The notes beneath the pieces were generated by a model. It saw only the letters and a list, made by a program, of their open reading frames with translations, had not been told where the DNA came from and did no database searches. Both the position numbers and the translations under genes were made by a program. Below are positions 1-5,393 of a stretch of 10,106 nt of DNA, one piece after another (within the stretch, counting starts at the first letter, position 1; every line of letters begins with the position of its first letter). This DNA is from a bacterium (GTDB lineage Bacteria > JACRDZ01 > JAJRWM01). The DNA is taken from NCBI GenBank assembly GCA_024276815.1, contig JAJRWM010000130.1, positions 1 through 10,106 on the forward strand, written 5' to 3'.

Positions 1-568
1 TCACGTAAGGCGCGGTCGTGTCCGTATCAGGTTGATCGGCGAACAGCGCGTAGATACTGAAGTGGGTTACTTCCATGCTTAGGGAAAGTCCATCGCTGGC
101 AACTGTGCCGACAACGCCGGTATCTTTCCAGTTCTGAGAAATATTGTCATAGACATAAAGCGCGTAAGTCGCTCCAGCGGACAAGGCGTTAGCGAGAGGT
201 ATCGTCACTTCCACTGGCTGGTTAAAGACTGTGCCATCGGGGCCAAATTCCGCGCAACCCAGCAAGTTTTTCTTGGCCGGCACCGGAGCGGGCAGGCTGT
301 TTTCAGCAACCGGCGTTATCGCTAAAGTCAGGTTGGAAGTTAAAGCGCCAGGAGGAATATTAACTTTGTATCCCTGAAAGTCGTAAATTCCGCCGGCCGA
401 GCCGATGACGTTTGGCGGTGGCGGAACCGGGGCAGGCGCAACGCTGCCTCCGCCGCCTCCACCACCCCCGCCGCCGGAACCGGAAGGCGGAGCGCAGGCG
501 GTCAACAGAAAAAGGCAAAAGGTGAAGAGCAAAAGAATATCAGTGAACCGGTCAGATTTTTTAATCAT
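1..568 (-). CDS. Secreted lipoprotein with Gly10/Pro-rich linker and ZU5-like beta domain (3' end outside window)
   Basis: About 189 codons are visible; the C-terminus lies beyond the left edge. The protein starts MIKKSDRF, has a hydrophobic segment at residues 11-22, and a lipobox L22-T23-A24-C25, so it should be exported by Sec and lipidated on C25. Next come APPSGS, ten consecutive glycines written with mixed GGN codons, and a proline-rich stretch (PAPVPPPP), which together look like a flexible tether. The rest resembles ZU5-like/Ig-like domains common in surface lipoproteins: VNIPPGALTSNLTLAITPV, then VEVTIPLANAL and a segment ending THFSIYALF. The start is supported by AGGAG about 6 nt upstream. 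A near-consensus sigma-54 promoter and an approximately 110-nt leader precede it. Lipoprotein status is well supported; function is unknown, with surface binding or a structural role as guesses. Confidence 0.85.
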   Translation of the reverse strand, partial: MIKKSDRFTDILLLFTFCLFLLTACAPPSGSGGGGGGGGGGSVAPAPVPPPPNVIGSAGGIYDFQGYKVNIPPGALTSNLTLAITPVAENSLPAPVPAKKNLLGCAEFGPDGTVFNQPVEVTIPLANALSAGATYALYVYDNISQNWKDTGVVGTVASDGLSLSMEVTHFSIYALFADQPDTDTTAPYV

Positions 569-597
569 GGAAAACTCCTATGTTGTTATATTGTTAA

Positions 598-684
598 GGT
601 GACCAGGAGCGGAAGAAGCTTTTTCGCGATGGAGCCAGCCCCCATTTCAGCCAAAACGGACTCAGTTTTCAAAAAGCCATCACC
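598..684 (-). other. Structured leader of the lipoprotein transcript (nested inverted repeats)
   Basis: Between the predicted sigma-54 start and the lipoprotein ribosome binding site, complementary segments nest inside one another. GGTGA/TCACC (680-684 with 598-602) is outermost, GCTTTTT/AAAAAGC (671-677 with 618-624) lies inside it, and AAAAC/GTTTT (665-669 with 653-657) is innermost. A fourth small GGGG/CTCC helix can form in the remainder. The transcript could fold as a branched element. It does not match a riboswitch class I know. The GAAAACTGAG-type motif also vaguely recalls IS21-family termini, so it may be a mobile-element remnant instead. Confidence 0.3.
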
Positions 685-690
685 AGTTAT

Positions 691-708
691 ATGCAATTAT
701 AATGCCAA
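691..708 (-). promoter_or_regulatory. Candidate sigma-54 (-24/-12) promoter for the lipoprotein gene
   Basis: The minus strand reads TTGGCATTATAATTGCAT. The GG and GC dinucleotides are exactly 10 nt apart, and both TGGCA and TTGCA match the sigma-54 (RpoN) consensus; only the CG after TGGCA is replaced by TT. The predicted start of transcription is near 681, giving a leader of about 112 nt before the lipoprotein ATG. No other promoter was recognised in this interval. An activator-type palindrome lies about 100 bp upstream. Confidence 0.55.
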
Positions 709-777
709 TTTAGCTTGGTTTGCGCAGAGAAACCGCCAGGCTTTTGTTTTACGCGGTCATCCACTTAATTTCAGATA

Positions 778-790
778 TGTTTCGGAAACA
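778..790. promoter_or_regulatory. 13-bp palindrome TGTTTCGGAAACA, candidate enhancer site for a sigma-54 activator
   Basis: TGTTTC-G-GAAACA is a perfect inverted repeat. It sits about 97-109 bp upstream of the start predicted from the sigma-54 promoter at 691-708. Bacterial enhancer-binding proteins usually bind dyad sites roughly 80-150 bp upstream. The palindrome is seen directly; its role is inferred from position, and the activator is unknown. Confidence 0.35.
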
Positions 791-937
791 GGTAAAAAAA
801 GATAAACCGGCAAACATTTTCTCAAATCCGGAAAAAAATTACAGGATTTAAAGGTTTTCGCGTTTTTTTCATACAGAAGTCTCACCCGGTCACCAGGTTC
901 GTCACCATCGGGAATCGCAATCAAGGCGGATAATCCC

Positions 938-970
938 CCGGGAGAACCCTTCAACTACGGATCCTCCCGG
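938..970. repeat. Strong 12-bp inverted repeat / hairpin
   Basis: CCGGGAG (938-944) is perfectly complementary to CTCCCGG (964-970). The next five positions on the minus-strand RNA also pair (two C-G, one A-U, two G-U), leaving a 9-nt loop. No T run follows on either side, so it is not a normal intrinsic terminator. It could be a dispersed palindromic repeat or a folded RNA element upstream of the lipoprotein. Confidence 0.5.
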
Positions 971-1019
971 AGCTACCACCCAGTGTTTTTTCCAAGGTAA
1001 CATCGGTAGAGCCATTTAG

Positions 1020-1168
1020 TGATGACTTTCCCCGATTAGTAACCCGTCAGTGAAGTGGGGGAACCAGTAATGTCATGCCAGCGTATGCAGGAATCTAGTG
1101 GATTCCCGTTGGCACAGGAATGACAAAGAAGGTCTTTTCCCCGGAAGACTGACGCCTTACCCCGATTA
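1020..1168. repeat. Imperfect 19-bp direct repeats flanking the palindromic element
   Basis: Positions 1020-1038 (TGATGACTTTCCCCGATTA) and 1150-1168 (TGACGCCTTACCCCGATTA) agree at 16 of 19 positions in the same orientation. They bracket the palindromic element. They are too far from its ends to be a simple target-site duplication, so a composite or layered repeat insertion is more likely. Confidence 0.4.
1072..1124. repeat. Degenerate GTCATTCC-type dispersed palindromic repeat
   Basis: The 53-bp segment starts GTCATGCC and ends GGAATGAC, inverted repeats with one mismatch. An inner GGAATC/GATTCC pair surrounds a TAGT centre. The layout matches the widespread small non-coding repeat whose intact form begins GTCATTCCCGCG and ends CGGGAATGAC. 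Here several C/G positions have decayed. Such units are normally present in many copies scattered through the genome. Confidence 0.6.
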
Positions 1169-1175
1169 CAACTTT

Positions 1176-1544
1176 TTACTTGCGGACCATTTTATCCACA
1201 ACCTCATTGATGGTTTTACCTTGCTTTATCTCCTTGATCGCTTCTTTCAGGACGTTTTTAAAATCCTGTTTTTCCCCCCGCATCAGCTTCATGCGCCGCT
1301 TGGCTCCGGCAATAGTGTATTTTTCAACATTCAGCAGATATTTTATTTCCTCAATGACCTTTATATTCTGCTCACTGTACCGTCTTTGGTTACCCTGGCT
1401 TTTTTTCAATCGCAGGAATTGACTGAACTCTTTTTCCCAGTAGCGCAAAGTTGGCTTGGGAACCTGGGTCGCGTCACTAACATCACTGATGGAGTATTCC
1501 TTCGAAACAGCTAGAAGATTGCGGGTGTTATAGCCTATCCTCAT
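1176..1544 (-). CDS. Small MerR-family transcriptional regulator
   Basis: The 122-aa product carries a MerR-type winged helix-turn-helix. SISDVSDATQVPKPTLRYWE (about residues 18-37) is the helix-turn-helix, followed by QRRYSEQNIKVIEEIKYLL and the GAKRRM segment typical of the helix after the wing. The remaining ~35 residues are charged and probably helical, suited to dimerisation. There is no ligand or metal-binding domain and no cysteine, so this is a short, effector-less MerR type, like those in many deltaproteobacterial genomes. The ATG has AAGGAAGG about 6 nt upstream. It begins 40 bp after the flagellin stop on the same strand with no strong terminator between, so co-transcription is possible. 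Targets are unknown. Confidence 0.85.
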   Translation of the reverse strand: MRIGYNTRNLLAVSKEYSISDVSDATQVPKPTLRYWEKEFSQFLRLKKSQGNQRRYSEQNIKVIEEIKYLLNVEKYTIAGAKRRMKLMRGEKQDFKNVLKEAIKEIKQGKTINEVVDKMVRK

Positions 1545-1566
1545 TGCTTACCTTCCTTATCCACAC

Positions 1567-1577
1567 CAATCAGATTG
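1567..1577. promoter_or_regulatory. 11-bp palindrome CAATC-A-GATTG upstream of the MerR gene
   Basis: This perfect short inverted repeat lies 22-34 bp ahead of the MerR start codon, between it and the flagellin stop. An autoregulatory operator is conceivable, but MerR operators are usually longer dyads placed between -35 and -10, and no clear promoter surrounds this one. Only the palindrome itself is certain. Confidence 0.2.
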
Positions 1578-1584
1578 ATGTCGT

Positions 1585-3210
1585 TTAACCTAATAGCTGC
1601 AATACTGTTTGAGGTATTTGGTTAGCCTGAGCTAACATGGCGATACCGGACTGCATGAGGATCTGGTTTCTGGTAAAAGAGATCATTTCCTGAGCGAAGT
1701 CAAGATCCCGAATCCGCGATTCACTGGCCGCCAGATTCTCCGCCTGAACTCCCAGGTTAACAATTGTATGCTCCAGCCGGTTCTGGAAAGAACCAAGCTT
1801 GGAACGTTCGGAAGAGACCCGGTTAATTGCGTCATCCACCTGGGTAATAGCGTTTCTCGCCCACTTGGTATTGACCACCAGAATGCCGTCAACTCCCAGC
1901 GCGGTCGCTCCCATATCACCAATGGTCACGTTCAGGGTCTGGCCTTGATTGGCGCCTATTTGAAAATTCAGGTTACGAGGCGCCACGTGCAGAAATTCAC
2001 GGTCGACAGCCGGATTTATCCCGATTGAGAGACCGGGAGCGGTACCGGTCCGGTTCGAGACTAAGAGATCAGACGAGGGGTCAAAGATCAGGGTAACGCC
2101 CTCGATCAAGCCTTCAATCCGGGCCGATGAAGTCGTGGTGGTTCCTACGGCGAGACCAGTGTGGATGTTATAGGCCGCGATGGAATAAACAGGCGTCTCG
2201 GCTTCCGCGACGGTCATGAAACTCAAGGCGTTAAGCAGAGATTCTTCCCCGTCAAAGACGATATCCACCCCGGGCATGGGCGAAGTGACCCACAGGGTCG
2301 AACCGCTGACGCTGGTCGCCGTGGTGCCATAAGTGGTATTATTACCGCAGCCCGGCACATCGGTTCTTAATTCCACCAGGTTATCCCAGGTACCGGAAAG
2401 CGCGCCTTCCATATTCAGGTCGTTAGCGGAATTGGGATTGGCGATGGCCATAGAAAGCTTTTGCTCTAACGTACCCAGAGTATCCGTTTTCGTCAAGATG
2501 ATTTCGGTCGGGTCCCCGGAGCGGTGCAGGGAGAGCTGAACGCTTTTGCGCCCGGTAAAAACACCCAAATCCTGGAAACGGCTGATCGAACCCAGAGTGG
2601 TGGAAGAAGTAGCCTGCTGGGCGTTACCGGCGCTGTCAACCACCACGAACACGTCGGATTTCAGGATTTGCATCTGACCGGTCGTAGTCGCCTGTTTCAC
2701 GATGCTGAAGTTGCCGCCGACTCCGACGTCGCCGGTAACAACGCCTTTAAATGTCCGGGGAGAATCAGTTGAGATCAAGCCGGTGGAGGTGCCATCGAGC
2801 AGTTTTTTCGTGTTAAATTCCGAAGTTTGGGCAATGCGGTCAATTTCCGAGACCAGTTGATCTATTTCACTTTGAATTTCAACCCGGTCATTGGTGGTCC
2901 AGGTTCCGTTGGCGGCCTGCACCGCCAGTTCGCGTACTCTCTGCAGGATGGAGTGAGTTGCATTCAAGCCGCCTTCAGCGGTTTGCAGTAAGGAAATACC
3001 GTCCTGGGCATTCATTGAAGCCCGTTGAAGGCCTCTGACCTGGGCGCGTAATTTTTCCGAAACCGCCAAACCACTGGCGTCATCAGCGGCCCTGGTAATT
3101 CGCAGACCGGTTGAAAGCCTTGCCAGTGACTTGCTTAGCTGGGAATCCGTAATTAACAGATTTCGGTGCGCGTTAAACGCGGAGATATTTTGATTGATTC
3201 GTAACACCAT
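1585..3210 (-). CDS. fliC: Flagellin with large central variable domain
   Basis: The 541-aa product is the flagellar filament subunit, exported through the flagellar type III apparatus, so no signal peptide is expected or seen. The N-terminal D0/D1 region (about 1-140) is classical: [40 protein letters not shown] and [10 protein letters not shown]. The C-terminal D1/D0 region (about 450-541) is also classical: [39 protein letters not shown] and [18 protein letters not shown]. The ~300 residues between form the exposed D2/D3 part, making the protein longer than minimal flagellins of about 270-300 aa. A stretch around [20 protein letters not shown] resembles the flagellin 'IN' repeat motif. The ATG is preceded by AAGGAGG at good spacing. 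The long leader carries sigma-28, terminator-like and CsrA-like signals. Confidence 0.97.
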   Translation of the reverse strand: MVLRINQNISAFNAHRNLLITDSQLSKSLARLSTGLRITRAADDASGLAVSEKLRAQVRGLQRASMNAQDGISLLQTAEGGLNATHSILQRVRELAVQAANGTWTTNDRVEIQSEIDQLVSEIDRIAQTSEFNTKKLLDGTSTGLISTDSPRTFKGVVTGDVGVGGNFSIVKQATTTGQMQILKSDVFVVVDSAGNAQQATSSTTLGSISRFQDLGVFTGRKSVQLSLHRSGDPTEIILTKTDTLGTLEQKLSMAIANPNSANDLNMEGALSGTWDNLVELRTDVPGCGNNTTYGTTATSVSGSTLWVTSPMPGVDIVFDGEESLLNALSFMTVAEAETPVYSIAAYNIHTGLAVGTTTTSSARIEGLIEGVTLIFDPSSDLLVSNRTGTAPGLSIGINPAVDREFLHVAPRNLNFQIGANQGQTLNVTIGDMGATALGVDGILVVNTKWARNAITQVDDAINRVSSERSKLGSFQNRLEHTIVNLGVQAENLAASESRIRDLDFAQEMISFTRNQILMQSGIAMLAQANQIPQTVLQLLG

Positions 3211-3220
3211 ATTTTTAAGC

Positions 3221-3227
3221 CTCCTTG
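3221..3227 (-). promoter_or_regulatory. Flagellin Shine-Dalgarno overlapping a CAAGGAG CsrA-like motif
   Basis: The ribosome binding site reads TCAAGGAGG on the minus strand, about 10 nt before the ATG. It contains the A-N-GGA core bound by CsrA/RsmA proteins. In Bacillus subtilis, CsrA represses flagellin (hag) translation by covering the Shine-Dalgarno sequence. The same arrangement is possible here. Confidence 0.4.
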
Positions 3228-3235
3228 ATTAAAAA

Positions 3236-3253
3236 AAGTGCTTCCTTGCTCTT
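3236..3253 (-). promoter_or_regulatory. CsrA-like hairpin with AAGGAA hexaloop (proximal)
   Basis: The minus strand reads AAGAGCAAGGAAGCACTT. AAG/CTT and GC/GC pair around one A-A mismatch and present AAGGAA in the loop. That is the preferred geometry for CsrA/RsmA binding, with GGA in a hexaloop. It lies just upstream of the flagellin ribosome binding site. Confidence 0.4.
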
Positions 3254-3258
3254 CTTAT

Positions 3259-3276
3259 AAAAATCCCCCGATTTTT
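3259..3276. repeat. A/T-rich inverted repeat in the flagellin leader
   Basis: AAAAATC (3259-3265) and GATTTTT (3270-3276) are perfectly complementary around a four-base CCCC loop (GGGG on the minus-strand RNA). With mostly A-U pairs it is a weak hairpin. A T-rich arm makes it terminator-like, but it is too unstable to call one. Confidence 0.35.
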
Positions 3277-3348
3277 ATTTCAGTTAAATCAAATAGTTCC
3301 CGATAAACTCACCCCCTTTCGTCTGTCTGGAATCAACTTTCCGCCAAT

Positions 3349-3379
3349 AAAAAAGGCCCGCCACTAAACGCAGCAGACC
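3349..3379 (-). terminator. Intrinsic-terminator-like hairpin inside the flagellin leader
   Basis: On the minus strand the arm GGTCTGCTGC pairs throughout with GTGGCGGGCC (ten pairs, four of them G-U) around a GTTTA loop. TTTTTTATT follows immediately. No upstream minus-strand gene needs terminating, because the next gene at 3791 points the other way. It therefore sits between the candidate sigma-28 promoter and the flagellin start. It could attenuate the flagellin transcript or end a separate ~110-nt RNA. A GCCAC segment at 3406-3410 could pair with GTGGC in the 3' arm (3360-3364) and oppose termination. Confidence 0.6.
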
Positions 3380-3420
3380 TGTAACAAGCACCCAGTCCCC
3401 CGTCCGTGGCTTGAGAAAAA

Positions 3421-3434
3421 GAACTTCCTTGTTC
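3421..3434 (-). promoter_or_regulatory. CsrA-like hairpin GAAC-AAGGAA-GTTC (distal)
   Basis: GAACAAGGAAGTTC forms a perfect 4-bp stem with an AAGGAA hexaloop. It agrees at 10 of 12 positions with the SELEX consensus for E. coli CsrA (RUACARGGAUGU). The loop matches that of the second hairpin at 3236-3253, so two spaced sites could be bridged by a CsrA dimer. Confidence 0.45.
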
Positions 3435-3465
3435 TTCGTGAATCCTTTTTTACTGTCGTTATCTG

Positions 3466-3494
3466 GTATCGTCAAAACTAAAACGACACTTTAG
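3466..3494 (-). promoter_or_regulatory. Candidate sigma-28 (FliA/SigD) promoter for flagellin
   Basis: The minus strand carries CTAAA (3494-3490), 16 nt, then GACGATAC (3473-3466). The sigma-28 consensus is TAAA-N15-GCCGATAA (CTAAA and CCGATAT in Bacillus). The -35 is exact, the -10 matches at 6 of 8, and the spacer is one longer than optimal. Flagellin genes are usual class III targets of this sigma factor. The predicted start near 3458 gives a leader of roughly 250 nt. Confidence 0.5.
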
Positions 3495-3710
3495 CTATTA
3501 CCCTTGTTTTTTGTTTAGTTTTCTTAAAGGATGAAGGCAATTAGTAAGGTTAATTTATTAATATACATGCTGAAAGTCTACCATCGTCGCGATATAATTA
3601 TTTTTTAATAATTCCGAAGTAATCAGAAGGAATAAGCGTCAACCAATGGTTTAAATCGCTAGGGGGAAAAAGAGAAGCGGCTTTTTACGGAACGAGACGG
3701 AATAAATAGC

Positions 3711-3739
3711 TTGACTGGTCATGATATCAGTGGTAAATT
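3711..3739 (+). promoter_or_regulatory. Candidate sigma-70 promoter for the fecR-like gene and tmk
   Basis: TTGACT (3711-3716) and TAAATT (3734-3739) are separated by exactly 17 bp. Transcription would start near 3746, about 45 nt before the ATG at 3791. The fit to TTGACA/TATAAT is good at -35 and moderate at -10. Confidence 0.5.
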
Positions 3740-3790
3740 CTTAATAATGTTATAGATGGTAATCTGTTATCTTATTCATTGGAGATTAAA

Positions 3791-4711
3791 ATGAGAAAAT
3801 TGATGTTGTCTCTGGTTCTATTAATTGTTTTTGGCCTGCTGCTTCTAACCAGTTCCTTTGTTGTCGGCGATGACCTGGATGATTTCTTTGATGATATGGA
3901 AACCATAGAGACCACCACGCCTGAGCCGGGCGCCGGGGAACTTGATAAACCGGCCGCGAAAACCGAAGCGCAAAAAGCCGAACCGGCAGGATCTGGAACT
4001 GGCAAGGTTGCTCCCAAGGCTCAAGTCAGCTATGTCGAAGGGGAAGTTAACCGGAAAAAATACGAAGCTCCTGACTGGGTTCCGGTAAAAGAAAACACCA
4101 AGGTGGAATCCAGGGAAAAAATCCGCACCATGGTTAAAAGCCGGGCTGAAATTATGCTTGACCAGGAAAAAGTAGTTCGGCTGGCTCCCAAGACCACCGT
4201 TGATTTGCTCAAGCTGTATAAAGAGGAAGAACGCAAGATCGCCACTGAGATCAATATCGATGAAGGCCGGGTCTGGGCCAATATCGCCAAGCTGGAAGAT
4301 AACATGAACCTTTCGTTAAACTCCAAGTTAACCGTCGCGGCCGTGCGGGGGACGGTGTTCAGCTTTGAGGTTTCCGATACCGCCGTCACCCAGATCAAGG
4401 TCTACCGGGGTCAGCTTGAGGTTTACAATCCTTTTCCGCCAGCCTCTTCACAGTCAGGCGGAGCCTACGAGGTCAAAGCTCCTCACGAGGTAAAAGGCCC
4501 CGCCCAGGTTGCCGGCCCCAAGGAAGTTTCCATCGAGGAATGGACCAGGATCGTTATCAATGAGATGCAGTCCTTCAGTATCGGCCCGGGAGAAAAGAAA
4601 CCCACCCTGACCAGGTTTTCTCTCACGGACCCCGCGGAACAAAATGAATGGATAAAATGGAACAAGTTACGTGACAAGCTTTTTGAGTCCATCCGAAAAA
4701 AAACGGAATGA
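3791..4711 (+). CDS. Secreted FecR-domain protein, stand-alone
   Basis: The 306-aa product begins MRKLMLSLVLLIVFGLLLL, a Sec signal peptide or single N-terminal anchor. It is followed by a very acidic stretch (DDLDDFFDDMETIE, about 27-40) and a Pro/Ala/Lys/Glu-rich linker. The FecR-type beta domain starts near residue 77: VSYVEGEV, then WVPVKENTKV, VVRLAPKTTVDLL, INIDEGRVW, and LTVAAVRGTVFSFEV near 185. Three degenerate hexapeptides follow (YEVKAP, HEVKGP, AQVAGP; 226-243), then a charged tail. Classical FecR signals between a TonB receptor and an ECF sigma factor, but neither neighbour is here and there is no N-terminal cytoplasmic domain. This is therefore the periplasmic structural/ligand-binding type of FecR protein. 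I chose ATG 3791 over 3779 because GGAG lies 6 nt before it and the signal peptide starts there. Confidence 0.87.
   Translation: MRKLMLSLVLLIVFGLLLLTSSFVVGDDLDDFFDDMETIETTTPEPGAGELDKPAAKTEAQKAEPAGSGTGKVAPKAQVSYVEGEVNRKKYEAPDWVPVKENTKVESREKIRTMVKSRAEIMLDQEKVVRLAPKTTVDLLKLYKEEERKIATEINIDEGRVWANIAKLEDNMNLSLNSKLTVAAVRGTVFSFEVSDTAVTQIKVYRGQLEVYNPFPPASSQSGGAYEVKAPHEVKGPAQVAGPKEVSIEEWTRIVINEMQSFSIGPGEKKPTLTRFSLTDPAEQNEWIKWNKLRDKLFESIRKKTE
4466..4519 (+). repeat. Three tandem degenerate hexapeptide-coding units in the FecR-like gene
   Basis: Residues 226-243 read YEVKAP-HEVKGP-AQVAGP, a [E/Q]-V-x-[A/G]-P pattern repeated every six residues (18 bp), followed by the partial KEVS. Such EVxGP runs occur after FecR domains in other bacterial secreted proteins. 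They probably form an extended linker. Confidence 0.55.
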
Positions 4712-4781
4712 TCTTGCCAAATAATTATTGTCTTCAAGCGGGCTTATTGATGGAACCCCGGCTGGAAAGAGAAAGTTGTCC

Positions 4782-5393
4782 TTGACCGCCAAGTTCATTG
4801 TGATTGAGGGAATTGACGGCGCCGGCACCACCACCCAGGTGGCGCTTCTTCATCGGGCGCTGCTCGACAAAGGCTTTAAAGTTTTAACCACCACAGAGCC
4901 TTCAACCGGTGAGATCGGCAGCTTTTTAAGGAATGTTTTAGCGAGCCGGGACACATCCTGGGCGGCAGAAGAATTGGCGTTGCTCTTTACAGCGGACCGG
5001 CTCGACCATATAAAAAGAGAAATAAAACCGGCTCTGAAAAAATACCATTACATTATCTGCGACCGCTATTATCACTCGACTCTGGCCTATCAATCAAAAG
5101 CAAACGGTAAAAACCTTGACTGGCTAATATCCATTAACCAACCGGCGTTAAAGCCGGCTTTAACTTTTTTCCTGGATATCAAAGTGGCGACCGCCCTCTT
5201 AAGAATGGCGCGGGCAAACCGGGCACAGGAGCTATTCGAGAACGAAAACCAGCTAAAGCGAATCCACCGCAATTACCACCGGGTAATCAATGAATTGCAG
5301 AAACGCGGCGAAGCGATCATTGTTCTGGATGGCGAAGCCTCCCCGCAAGAAATACTCACAGCCGAACTAAAAATCATCGGCGGCATAAGCTAA
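4782..5393 (+). CDS. tmk: Thymidylate kinase (dTMP kinase) with non-canonical Walker A loop
   Basis: It is predicted to phosphorylate dTMP to dTDP with ATP in the cytoplasm. From the chosen TTG start (203 aa, normal for the family) the motifs are: P-loop EGIDGAGTTTQ (9-19), TEPSTGEIG (38-46) in place of the usual REPGGT, ADR (71-73), CDRYYHSTLAYQ (93-104, the DRYxxSxxAYQ signature), and a LID-like RMARANRAQELFE segment. The Walker A lysine is Thr (GAGTTT rather than GAGKTT). I recall similar GTTTQ/EPST variants among Tmk homologues of other bacteria, so this is probably a subfamily rather than decay. The start is uncertain: TTG codons at 4728, 4776 and 4782 are in frame; 4782 gives the typical KFIVIEG N-terminus, with purine-rich sequence upstream. 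It lies about 70 bp after the fecR-like gene, probably in one transcript. Confidence 0.85.
   Translation: MTAKFIVIEGIDGAGTTTQVALLHRALLDKGFKVLTTTEPSTGEIGSFLRNVLASRDTSWAAEELALLFTADRLDHIKREIKPALKKYHYIICDRYYHSTLAYQSKANGKNLDWLISINQPALKPALTFFLDIKVATALLRMARANRAQELFENENQLKRIHRNYHRVINELQKRGEAIIVLDGEASPQEILTAELKIIGGIS

Larger units (their letters stand above)
569..1175. other. About 600-bp intergenic region with regulatory and repeat signals, no supported gene
   Basis: I see no convincing coding sequence here. Short open frames exist on both strands (599-805 plus, 757-954 minus), but they lack good start signals or recognisable motifs. The interval holds the lipoprotein leader, the sigma-54 promoter and its upstream palindrome, the strong hairpin at 938-970, the imperfect direct repeat 1020-1038/1150-1168 and the GTCATTCC-type element at 1072-1124. 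A weak hairpin (GTCTT/AAGAC, 1132-1149) lies downstream of the MerR gene and is followed on the minus strand by CTTCTTTG. It could be a poor terminator. Confidence 0.6.

Noticed and set aside
405-602. Plus-strand frame with a polyproline run
   Set aside because: The proline run is the complement of the Gly10 tract in the lipoprotein gene, which has a good signal peptide, lipobox and ribosome binding site.
850-1050. Possible c-di-GMP-I (GEMM) riboswitch suggested by GGTAACATCGG and purine-rich segments
   Set aside because: The conserved core GGGACGCAAAGCC and the tetraloop/receptor arrangement are missing on both strands.
1098-1514. 138-codon plus-strand open frame
   Set aside because: It runs antisense to the MerR gene and through the palindromic repeat; the MerR frame has a clear domain and ribosome binding site.
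3302-3309. CCCGATAA on the plus strand resembling a sigma-28 -10 element
   Set aside because: The nearest TAAA is only about 10 nt upstream, too close for a sigma-28 promoter, and it would point away from flagellin.
3284-3475. 63-codon minus-strand frame in the flagellin leader, with a hydrophobic part that could start at a GTG near 3394
   Set aside because: It runs through the terminator-like hairpin and has no family resemblance. A leader peptide cannot be excluded, but the only support is a GGGGGA before the GTG.
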